Shown piece by piece: positions 7,717 to 13,996 of a stretch of 21,174 nucleotides of DNA (positions within the stretch are counted from its first letter, which is position 1; each line of letters begins with the position of its first letter). Made by a program: the position numbers and the translations under genes. The stretch spans positions 1 through 21,174 of the forward strand of contig JBBDIO010000181.1 of assembly GCA_040880365.1 (NCBI GenBank), in the 5' to 3' direction. Below the pieces are notes generated by a model that was not told the origin of the DNA, ran no database searches, and was given only the letters and a program-made list of their open reading frames with translations. The stretch is from JBBDIO01 sp040880365 (GTDB taxonomy: Bacteria > Chloroflexota > Anaerolineae > Caldilineales > Caldilineaceae).

Positions 7717-8523
7717 ATGGCGAACGGCCCTACAGAGCGGTTTCGTGAACTAAAGCAAGCCCAGGTCCAACAATATCTCCACGACTCGATTGCCGTGCCC
7801 GACGATTTGCAGGGCAACGTGTTGGTGACCACGCTCGACAAGGTCTACAACTGGAGTCGGCGGTCGAGTATGTGGCCGCTTTTGTTTGGTTTGGCCTGTT
7901 GTGCAATCGAAATGATTGCCACGGCAGCCAGCCGCTATGATTTGGCACGCTTTGGCATGGAAGTTATGCGCCCCAGCCCCCGCCAGAGCGATCTGATGAT
8001 CGTTTCGGGCACGGTCACCAAAAAGATGGTACCGGCGATTGTCCGCATTTACAACCAGATGGCGGAACCCCGCTATGTGTTGAGCATGGGTGCGTGCGCC
8101 ACGGGTGGCGGTCCCTTCAAAGAAGGCTACAACGTGGTCAGCGGCATCGACAAGTATATTCCCGTCGATGTATATGTGCCCGGCTGCCCGCCCACGCCCG
8201 AAGCCCTCATCTACGGTCTGCTCAAAGTCCACGAAAAGGTGGAACGCCAGAGCATCACCCAGGTGTCGTGGTATCGCAAGGATAACAGCGGCTATGTCCC
8301 CGTCCCGGTATTAGGGCCCGACATTTTCGATCCTCGCCAGATCCAACTGATCAAAGAACATACGCTGGCGAAAGCCGCCACGACAGGTGATGCCAAAAAG
8401 AGCAGTGGCGAAGGTAGCGAAGCCCGTCAGGCCGCAGCCGCACCGGCCCAGGTTTCCGACAAGGCCAAAGCGCGCATCGAACAGGCCAAAGCCCGCCATC
8501 GCGCCAAACAGCAGACGGTTTAA
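7717..8523 (+). CDS. nuoB: NADH-quinone oxidoreductase subunit B
   Basis: NuoB (PSST) holds Fe-S cluster N2, which passes electrons to quinone in complex I. The four ligands are visible: the adjacent pair C61-C62 in GLACCAIEM, C127 in SMGACATGG and C157 in VPGCPPTPEAL. The catalytic core ends near residue 200; most bacterial NuoB proteins are 160-220 residues, whereas this one has 268 because of a C-terminal Ala/Lys/Gln-rich extension from about residue 218. A similar tail occurs on NuoI in the same cluster. ATG 7717 is preceded by AAAGGG about ten bases upstream. nuoCD follows 20 bases after the stop, in one operon. No nuoA is present upstream. Confidence 0.95.
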   Translation: MANGPTERFRELKQAQVQQYLHDSIAVPDDLQGNVLVTTLDKVYNWSRRSSMWPLLFGLACCAIEMIATAASRYDLARFGMEVMRPSPRQSDLMIVSGTVTKKMVPAIVRIYNQMAEPRYVLSMGACATGGGPFKEGYNVVSGIDKYIPVDVYVPGCPPTPEALIYGLLKVHEKVERQSITQVSWYRKDNSGYVPVPVLGPDIFDPRQIQLIKEHTLAKAATTGDAKKSSGEGSEARQAAAAPAQVSDKAKARIEQAKARHRAKQQTV

Positions 8524-8543
8524 GAGAGAGGCAGCAGATTGTT

Positions 8544-10328
8544 ATGAGTGATGCAAACGCTGTAGCCGAAGCCCCGGCTATTGATGAAAGCCTGCCCTAC
8601 AACGGCGTCGCCGACGGTGCAGTGATTGGCCGCTATGCCGAAGAGACCGAAGCCGCGCTGGTAGTCGCACCCGACAAGCTCATCCCCTTCCTCACCTATC
8701 TGCGTGATGAAGAAGGCTATGATTTCCTGTCGTCCGTCACCTGCGTAGACTACAGCGCCTATAAGGGCAAACTGCGCAGCGGTATCTCCGATCGCTTCGA
8801 GACGGTCTATCACCTGTATAGCACCAGCAAGGGCGGCGGCGCACTCGTGTTGCATGTGCGCGTGCCCCAAAACGAGACCGTACCTTCCGCGACGCTGGTC
8901 TATCCCGGCGCCAACCTGCAAGAGCGTGAGGTCTATGACCTCTACGGCGTCAAATTTGAAGGGCATCCCAACCTGCGCCGCGTGTTAACGTGGGAAGGCT
9001 TTCACGGCCATCCTATGCGCAAGGATTGGAAAGAAGCCTATTTCGACGAAGAACAAAAGCCGTTCCGCTCGCGCCACCCGGCGGGGGCCTATAGCTGGCA
9101 CGAAGACCATTTGCCCTGGGGCAAAAACACCACCTACCCGTCCGGTTGGGATCCCGATAGCTGGCAGGAACCCGTCACCTATGTGCCCGTGAGCCAGGCG
9201 CCCGAAGATCGGGACGGCATTGAGCTGGAAACCGAAAGCATCGTGGTCAATCTGGGACCCCATCACCCCAGCACCCACGGCGTATTCCGCATGTTGGCCC
9301 GGCTCGAAGGTGAAACCATCCTCGCGCTGGAGCCGGAAATGGGCTATTTGCACCGCAATCACGAAAAGATTGGCGAGCGCAATACCTGGCTCATGAACAT
9401 GCCTTTCACCGACCGCCTGGATTATCTCAATTCCATGAGCAACAACCTGGGCTACGCCCTGGCGGTGGAGAAGCTCACCAGCACCGAAGTGCCCGAACGC
9501 GCCCAATATATCCGCGTGATCATGGCCGAAATGACCCGCATTGTGAATCACCTGTGGTCCATCGGCTTCATTCTCAACGACCTGGGTGCGCTGCAAACGC
9601 CTGCGCTCATCGCCATCGAAGAGCGCGAGATGATCCTCGACCTCTTCGAAGAAGTGAGCGGCGCGCGCATGATGTGTAACTACATGCGCTTTGGCGGAGT
9701 CTGGCGCGACCTGCCCGATGGCTGGCTCAAGCGAGCCAACTTTGTGGTCAACGACCGCATTCCGCGTGTGCTGGAAAAGCTTGACAATCTCCTGAGCGAC
9801 AACGAAATCGTCCGGGCGCGTGGCGTGGGCGTAGGCTATCTTTCGCCCGAAGATCTAATTTCACTGAGTATCAGCGGCCCCATGATTCGTGCGGCAGGCG
9901 TGCCCTATGATATTCGCAAGGCCGAACCCTATTGCATCTATGACCGCTTCGATTTCGACATTCCTACCCTGCCCGGCAGCGACATCTATGCTCGCTACTA
10001 CATCCGTCTGCTGGAAGCCTGGGAAAGCGTGAAAATTCTGAAGCAGGCCCTGCGCGACATTCCCGAAGGCGAAATTCTCGGCGGACGCGGCGGCTATACC
10101 GTACGCCCGCCCGAAGGCGAAGCCTATGCCCGCGTCGAAGCGCCCAAGGGTGAACTTGGCTTCTATGTGGTCAGCGACGGCAAACCCAATCCCTATCGCT
10201 ATCATGTACGCGCCCCCAGCTTCATCAATCTCAACGGCCTGGGTCCCATGTCGGTCGGCTATATGATTGCCGACGCCGTGGTCATCCTGGGCGCGATTGA
10301 TATTGTGCTGGGCGAAGTGGATCGCTAG
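8544..10328 (+). CDS. nuoCD: NADH-quinone oxidoreductase, fused subunits C and D
   Basis: A 594-residue fusion of the 30-kDa (NuoC) and 49-kDa (NuoD) subunits, which with NuoB and NuoI form the quinone-reducing module of complex I. The NuoC domain covers about residues 1-200 with the signature EREVYDLYGVKFEGHPNLRR. A linker leads into the NuoD domain (about 230-594), which opens with NLGPHHPSTHGV, the quinone-site His region, and continues with EMGYLHRNHEK, NHLWSIGF, DIPTLPGSD and the C-terminal RAPSFINLNGLGPM. The hydrogenase-type Cys pairs at the two ends are absent, so it is not a [NiFe] hydrogenase large subunit. Such fusions are known, for example in E. coli. The start ATG 8544 follows GAGAGAGG at 8525-8532. 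Confidence 0.95.
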   Translation: MSDANAVAEAPAIDESLPYNGVADGAVIGRYAEETEAALVVAPDKLIPFLTYLRDEEGYDFLSSVTCVDYSAYKGKLRSGISDRFETVYHLYSTSKGGGALVLHVRVPQNETVPSATLVYPGANLQEREVYDLYGVKFEGHPNLRRVLTWEGFHGHPMRKDWKEAYFDEEQKPFRSRHPAGAYSWHEDHLPWGKNTTYPSGWDPDSWQEPVTYVPVSQAPEDRDGIELETESIVVNLGPHHPSTHGVFRMLARLEGETILALEPEMGYLHRNHEKIGERNTWLMNMPFTDRLDYLNSMSNNLGYALAVEKLTSTEVPERAQYIRVIMAEMTRIVNHLWSIGFILNDLGALQTPALIAIEEREMILDLFEEVSGARMMCNYMRFGGVWRDLPDGWLKRANFVVNDRIPRVLEKLDNLLSDNEIVRARGVGVGYLSPEDLISLSISGPMIRAAGVPYDIRKAEPYCIYDRFDFDIPTLPGSDIYARYYIRLLEAWESVKILKQALRDIPEGEILGGRGGYTVRPPEGEAYARVEAPKGELGFYVVSDGKPNPYRYHVRAPSFINLNGLGPMSVGYMIADAVVILGAIDIVLGEVDR

Positions 10329-10329
10329 T

Positions 10330-10459
10330 GCCTAGTTAAGTTGAAGTTTGTATTTGTCGTAGGTCACGTCTCCTGGCGTGACATGGGTCTACAGGGTTGT
10401 CACAGCAGGAGCTGTGACCTACGCAAGAATTCAAAATCCTTGTAAACAGCGCACTAGGC
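10330..10459. repeat. Outer imperfect inverted repeat enclosing repeat copy B
   Basis: GCCTAGT at 10330-10336 and its complement ACTAGGC at 10453-10459 bracket the copy B hairpins. Between each outer end and the inner GTAGG ends there are 22-30 A/T-rich bases that are weakly alike when compared in inverse orientation (both run into TTTG or TTTTG, then T, CGTAGG). The 130-bp whole may be the complete mobile unit, with the two hairpins as its core. The outer ends are not obvious at the other copies. Confidence 0.4.
10359..10422. repeat. Interspersed double-hairpin repeat, copy B
   Basis: The left half, 10359-10383, and the right half, 10398-10422, are inverted copies with ends GTAGGTCAC and GTGACCTAC, separated by 14 bases. 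Each half is itself a hairpin of the form GTCAC...GTGAC around a CTCCTG or CAGGAG centre. It lies in the 308-base gap between nuoCD and nuoI, so it is inside the operon and could cause uneven expression of the two genes. Confidence 0.85.
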
Positions 10460-10636
10460 GGACATCACGCCAATTTGCGAGTTCTGTTGTTACAAGTCGC
10501 AGTTTTGAACGACGAAATGATTCGTAATTTGCAATCGGGAAGCGGATAGTTGGGAAACAGAGAGCAGGATGTCTCTGCATACTGATTCCACATTGCCGGT
10601 TGCCAATTGCCGCAGTTATACACGGGAGGGTTGCCA
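10423..10636. other. Rest of nuoCD-nuoI spacer, no gene seen
   Basis: Apart from the outer inverted repeat end at 10453-10459, this stretch holds no convincing reading frame. It is less GC-rich than the genes around it and has many scattered TTGCAA/TTGCCAA-like words. No clear promoter or terminator was found. The ribosome binding site of nuoI, GGGAGG at 10624-10629, is at its end. Confidence 0.5.
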
Positions 10637-11530
10637 ATGTTTGGTTCGGGATTGTTAAAAGGGTTGGGCATCACGCTCAAACACTTCACCGATACCTTTG
10701 CGGATGATCGGAAGCAGGTTCCCAGCCGCTATGAAGATAGCCTGAAGCTGGATGATCGGCGGCGTATTATCGAGCAGCCCATCGACCAGGAAGGCCTTGT
10801 CACGATTCAATATCCGGAAGAAAAGCGGCTGTTGCCCGAACGCTTCCGCTATATTCCCATGTTGATCTGGGACACTGAAAAAGGCGAAGACCGCTGTACG
10901 GCCTGTGGCATTTGCGCCAAGGTCTGCCCGCCCCAGTGCATCTGGATCGTGCGCGATTCCGACGAGAACGGCAAGCCGGTCACCCGCCCTGCCGAATTCT
11001 ACATTGATGCCTCGGTCTGCATGAGCTGTAATTTCTGTGTGGAATTCTGCCCGTTCGACGCCATCAAAATGAACCACGATTTTGAGCTGGCGGCCTACGA
11101 CCGTTTTCCGCATCTGGTCTACGATAAGGCCGAGCTGACTGTGCCCATCGAATATTATGCGGCGCTGTGGCCCGCACGCTATACCGAAGAAGAGGCCGCC
11201 ATCCGCAAGGCCGAAGAAGAAGATCGCGCCAAGGCCGAAGCCAAGGCCCGTGCCGATGCCGAGAAGGCCAAAGCCGCCGCCGCCAAGCCCGAACGCTCGC
11301 CGGAGGAAGTAGAAGCCATGAAGCAGAAGGCTGCCGAGCGCACCGCAGCCGCCAAAGCCCGCGCGGGTGGTGGCAATGCTGCGGGTGACAAAGCCGGGGG
11401 CGATAAAGCCGAAGCAAATGGCGCGGATACAGGCGCAGATGCAGAGGCCGACGCCAAGCGGGCACGGCTGGAAGAGCTGAAACGTAAAGCCGCAGAAAAA
11501 GCCAAGGCACGCAAAGAAGAGAGCGAATAG
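10637..11530 (+). CDS. nuoI: NADH-quinone oxidoreductase subunit I with long charged tail
   Basis: NuoI carries the two [4Fe-4S] clusters N6a and N6b that link the NADH side to cluster N2. Both ferredoxin motifs are present: C87-x2-C90-x2-C93-x3-C97P and C128-x2-C131-x2-C134-x3-C138P. The folded part ends near residue 190. The remaining 105 or so residues are an Ala/Lys/Glu-rich, strongly charged, probably helical or disordered extension that typical NuoI proteins (about 160-200 residues) lack. ATG 10637 is chosen over ATG 10607 because GGGAGG at 10624-10629 lies seven bases before it and the family begins at this point. It is separated from nuoCD by 308 bases holding a repeat element, and is followed by a terminator at 11779, so the transcript ends here without the membrane subunits. 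Confidence 0.93.
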   Translation: MFGSGLLKGLGITLKHFTDTFADDRKQVPSRYEDSLKLDDRRRIIEQPIDQEGLVTIQYPEEKRLLPERFRYIPMLIWDTEKGEDRCTACGICAKVCPPQCIWIVRDSDENGKPVTRPAEFYIDASVCMSCNFCVEFCPFDAIKMNHDFELAAYDRFPHLVYDKAELTVPIEYYAALWPARYTEEEAAIRKAEEEDRAKAEAKARADAEKAKAAAAKPERSPEEVEAMKQKAAERTAAAKARAGGGNAAGDKAGGDKAEANGADTGADAEADAKRARLEELKRKAAEKAKARKEESE

Positions 11531-11778
11531 ATGACCCGCGCGCCATTGGCGCTGGGCACTTCTACACCGGGCACAATCGCCCTGGATACCGCCACTTGCA
11601 CGCGGGCAGTTTGCACAGCCGCAAACCGGCCAAAGCTCGAGGCGTATCCCTGTGTGCATATCTTCTTGGCGAGTCTCGAATTCTGGGGGCGTGGCGTTGT
11701 TGGGCCTGGGGCGTTGAATATGCGCCGCGGCCAACGCATGCATCTGCCCCACAGATCGAATTGAGCAAACGTTCACAG
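11531..11778. other. Intergenic stretch after nuoI, no supported gene
   Basis: A frame opening with ATG directly after the nuoI stop runs 77 codons to 11764, but it has no ribosome binding site of its own beyond the nuoI end, no recognisable motif and an odd Cys/Arg-rich composition. It may be a 3' untranslated region or remains of a gene. The transcript is predicted to end at the terminator at 11779-11816. Confidence 0.4.
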
Positions 11779-11816
11779 CCAGACTTGCCAGGCCGGTAAG
11801 TCTGGTTTGTCTTTTG
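11779..11816 (+). terminator. Intrinsic terminator of the nuo cluster
   Basis: CCAGACTTGCC (11779-11789), loop AGGCC, and GGTAAGTCTGG (11795-11805) form an 11-base stem with one G-U pair, followed by TTTGTCTTTTG. The stem and T-rich tail fit a Rho-independent terminator 248 bases after the nuoI stop. Confidence 0.75.
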
Positions 11817-11926
11817 TAGATATGGCTGTGGACATCATACATCTTTGTCCCATTTCACATGTTCTACTTGCCGTGTTGCACGACAGCGCGATATGACGGC
11901 GTGACATGGCAGAGAGAGGAATACAC

Positions 11927-12622
11927 TTGTCACTTAAACTGACCTACTACGGACATTCTACTTTTGCGCTGGATGCCGACGGGACTAAGCTTGTCATCGA
12001 CCCGTTCCTGGCGCCGAATAATCCATTGTCGCCCGTGACCGCCGAAGAGGTGGAAGCGGATTTCATCCTGATTTCGCATGGGCACGGCGATCACATTGCC
12101 GATGCAGTGGCGCTGGCAAAGCGCACAGGCGCCCAGGTCATCAGCAATTTTGAAATTATCGGCTGGCTGGAACAGCAGGGCGTGGAAAATGGGCACGGCA
12201 TGAACACGGGCGGCGCATTCACCTTTGCCTTTGGCCGTGTCAAAATGGTGGTGGCGCATCACAGTTCGGCCTTGCCCGATGGCGCGAATGGCGGCAACCC
12301 TATGGGCATTGTCATCCAATTCAACGACGGCCACGATCTCTATTTCGCAGGCGATACCTCGCTCACCTACGACATGAAGCTCATCGGCGAAGCCGGCGGC
12401 GTGGATTTGGCGCTCTTGCCCATCGGCGACAATTTCACAATGGGGCCGGATGATGCTGTGCGCGCCGCGCAGTTTGTCCAGGCCAAACATGTCATTCCCA
12501 TTCACTACAACACATTCCCGCCCATTCGCCAGGACGCCGCCGCCTTTGGCGAAAAACTGCGCGCAGCCGCCGAAATCGACTGCACGGTGCTGGCGCCCGG
12601 CGAATCGTTTACACTGGACTAG
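11927..12622 (+). CDS. Metallo-beta-lactamase fold metal-dependent hydrolase (UPF0173)
   Basis: A protein of about 231 residues of the UPF0173/YtkL type. It begins with the family pattern LTYYGHSTF, then DPFL, the metal motif SHGHGDH (His51, His53, Asp55, His56), a later His-rich strand (VVAHHSS), YFAGDTSLT with the bridging Asp, and IPIHYNTFPPI near the C-terminus. These residues bind two metal ions; the physiological substrate of the family is unknown. I prefer the TTG at 11927 because AGAGAGGA at 11913-11920 sits six bases before it and the family starts at this point; the in-frame ATG at 11906 would add seven residues and has no clear ribosome binding site. It is a single gene between the nuo terminator and repeat copy C. 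Confidence 0.87.
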   Translation: MSLKLTYYGHSTFALDADGTKLVIDPFLAPNNPLSPVTAEEVEADFILISHGHGDHIADAVALAKRTGAQVISNFEIIGWLEQQGVENGHGMNTGGAFTFAFGRVKMVVAHHSSALPDGANGGNPMGIVIQFNDGHDLYFAGDTSLTYDMKLIGEAGGVDLALLPIGDNFTMGPDDAVRAAQFVQAKHVIPIHYNTFPPIRQDAAAFGEKLRAAAEIDCTVLAPGESFTLD

Positions 12623-12758
12623 GCCACCCACCCGGCTCGATGCGCTTCAAGTCCAGTAGGTCACCGCTCCTGCGGTGACAAGTTGGCAATCGAAAGGCGT
12701 CACGCCAGGAGGCATGACCTACACTGGCCCCCGGCTTGATTCGATCCGATGCAAGTCC
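12611..12758. repeat. Imperfect direct repeats flanking copy C
   Basis: The segments on either side of copy C are alike: each has ACACTGG, then CCCGGCT-GAT, then CAAGTCCAGT (left 12611-12657, right 12721-12758). They may be an imperfect, aged target duplication or an earlier tandem duplication into which the repeat was inserted. Confidence 0.45.
12656..12722. repeat. Interspersed double-hairpin repeat, copy C
   Basis: The left half, 12656-12680, holds a perfect hairpin, GTCACCGC-TCCT-GCGGTGAC. The right half, 12699-12722, holds GTCACGCC-AGGA-GGCATGAC with one mismatch. The halves are inverted copies ending in GTAGGTCA and TGACCTAC. The 18-base spacer matches copy A closely (both contain GGCAATCG-AAG). 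It lies 33 bases after the stop of the UPF0173 gene. Confidence 0.87.
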
Positions 12759-12836
12759 AGTCCATTCGATGGAAGAGGAAACACAAGACTCTCCAGAATT
12801 TGACACGCTCGTGTATGCTTATAGGGAACCCGAACC

Positions 12837-12864
12837 ATGAATTCAGACGGATGAATTCGGACGG
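12837..12864. repeat. Tandem 14-bp repeat upstream of the DUF1858 gene
   Basis: ATGAATTCAGACGG (12837-12850) is followed at once by ATGAATTCGGACGG (12851-12864), one mismatch in 14. It lies 27 bases before the start of the next gene. Confidence 0.6.
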
Positions 12865-12890
12865 GCAACTGGAGTAAAGGAAGAAACAGC

Positions 12891-13454
12891 ATGTCGACAG
12901 TGATAGCGTGGTTGGGATTTCTGCTGGCAATTGGCGCGGCAGGCTTTGCCTGGAAATTGAACCAGGAGCTGGAAACTACACGCCGCCGGCTGGATCGCTA
13001 TAACAAAGCGTTGTTCGATGTCAACGACGAAGTGCGCCAGCTGCGCGCGACATTGGCCGAAAGCAACGCCGCGCTGCGCGTGGAATTGATGCACCGCACG
13101 GGAACCCCCGCGTTTACATCCGAAATGACTGTGCGCGAAGTGCAGCTCATGCATCCCCAGGCCGGGGAAGTGCTGGGCGCGTTCCACCTGGGTGGCTGCA
13201 GCAGTTGTGCCGTAGAACCCGATGATACACTGGCAACCGTCTGCGCCCAATCGGGTGTGCCCACAGCCCAGGTACTGAACAATCTGAATCTGCTCCTGGG
13301 TGACTTTGCGGGCCAGGCTATGCCCGCCAATGGCACAGCAGCCAACGGCACAGGGAGCAACGGCGCAGGCAACACCCACGCCGCCAAGTCCGCACAACAC
13401 CAGCCGTTCATACCCCAGCCGGTGAAATTACCCAATGTGGAGTTCGATATTTAG
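12891..13454 (+). CDS. Membrane-anchored DUF1858-type redox disulfide protein
   Basis: A 187-residue protein in three parts. Residues 5-21 form a single hydrophobic membrane segment. Residues 23-66 are charged and heptad-like (a coiled coil). Residues 75-137 match the DUF1858 domain, which begins MTVREV---HP-A-EVL and carries the pair C103/C106 (GGCSSC), with another cysteine at 118. DUF1858 domains are described as hybrid-cluster-protein-associated redox disulfide domains. The tail is Asn/Gly/Ala-rich and ends in a Pro-rich segment. ATG 12891 is preceded by GGAGTAAAGGA. A thiol-disulfide role at the membrane is inferred. The gene next to it is also a small CxxC protein. Confidence 0.75.
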   Translation: MSTVIAWLGFLLAIGAAGFAWKLNQELETTRRRLDRYNKALFDVNDEVRQLRATLAESNAALRVELMHRTGTPAFTSEMTVREVQLMHPQAGEVLGAFHLGGCSSCAVEPDDTLATVCAQSGVPTAQVLNNLNLLLGDFAGQAMPANGTAANGTGSNGAGNTHAAKSAQHQPFIPQPVKLPNVEFDI

Positions 13455-13458
13455 GACC

Positions 13459-13552
13459 TATCCGTAAATTCGATAGCTGCAGGCCGTGTTATATAGGCCG
13501 TGTTTTAAAAGTCGTGTAGTGTACAAGGCGTCACTGCTCGAATTTACGGATA
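13459..13552. mobile_element. MITE-like element with 15-bp perfect terminal inverted repeats
   Basis: TATCCGTAAATTCGA (13459-13473) and TCGAATTTACGGATA (13538-13552) are exact inverted copies at the ends of a 94-base element with no coding capacity. The ends begin and finish with TA, which would fit the TA target duplication of the IS630/Tc1-mariner group. The middle has about three copies of a 14-15 base unit (AGGCCGTGTT at 13481 and 13495, and a degenerate one near 13510). No transposase is in the window. Confidence 0.7.
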
Positions 13553-13614
13553 AATACTTAACGGACGCAGGGAAGACGAGTACGTTGTGATAGAGAGAAG
13601 GGAAGAATTATCCT

Positions 13615-13986
13615 ATGTCCGAAATCAGTGAATTTGCCGTCCATGCCAAGGCCGAACTGCTATTCCCCGCCCACCTGATACCCTCGCTGCGCGAATTGCG
13701 GGGCGAAGAATGGCGCGATCTGGTGGATCGCGTGGCGGCGTTGCCCGAAACCCATCCCGATAGCCTGGCGTTTGTGCTCCTCATGATCGAGCTGAACGGC
13801 TGTCTGAAGTGCAACAGCAATAATTACAAATTTCTCCGAGGCTGTTATCTGTGCGCCACCCAAACCGTACAATCGTATAAAGGCACCGATGGCGAATTGC
13901 TAGAGATGTATCAACGCGCGCGCAAAGAGTTGAGCGCCAACTTGCAGCAAGGATTGCGGCCCAGCGAATTTTCGCTGGCTGCCTAG
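13615..13986 (+). CDS. Hypothetical protein with two CxxC pairs
   Basis: A 123-residue protein that I do not recognise. It is mostly helical, with the pairs C63/C66 (GCLKCN) and C77/C80 (GCYLCA) ten residues apart, enough to bind a zinc ion or Fe-S cluster or to form two disulfides. The pattern ELNGCLKC-(10)-CYLCATQTVQSYKGTD is distinctive. There is no signal peptide or membrane segment. ATG 13615 follows GGGAAG about ten bases upstream. It lies between the DUF1858 gene and the FAD oxidoreductase gene, which begins ten bases after its stop and is probably co-transcribed. Confidence 0.7.
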   Translation: MSEISEFAVHAKAELLFPAHLIPSLRELRGEEWRDLVDRVAALPETHPDSLAFVLLMIELNGCLKCNSNNYKFLRGCYLCATQTVQSYKGTDGELLEMYQRARKELSANLQQGLRPSEFSLAA

Positions 13987-13996
13987 ATCGTCAGCC

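Noticed and set aside
8544..10328. [NiFe] hydrogenase large subunit (group 4)
   Set aside because: The C-terminal part aligns by eye with NuoD and lacks the two CxxC metal-binding pairs.
11531..11764. 77-codon frame starting directly after the nuoI stop
   Set aside because: No motif, unusual Cys/Arg-rich composition, no separate ribosome binding site; more likely 3' untranslated sequence before the terminator at 11779.
4799..12722. CRISPR array
   Set aside because: The repeats are three scattered copies kilobases apart with internal inverted symmetry and no regular spacers.
12800..12825. TTGACA followed by TATGCT/TTATAG upstream of the DUF1858 gene
   Set aside because: The candidate second boxes lie 8, 13 or 14 bases away, too short for a sigma70 promoter, and no box fits at 16-18 bases.
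13038..13600. Frames on the minus strand and long frames opposite nuo, FAD and Mrp genes
   Set aside because: They mirror the GC-rich codon pattern of the real genes, have no motifs, and lack ribosome binding sites.
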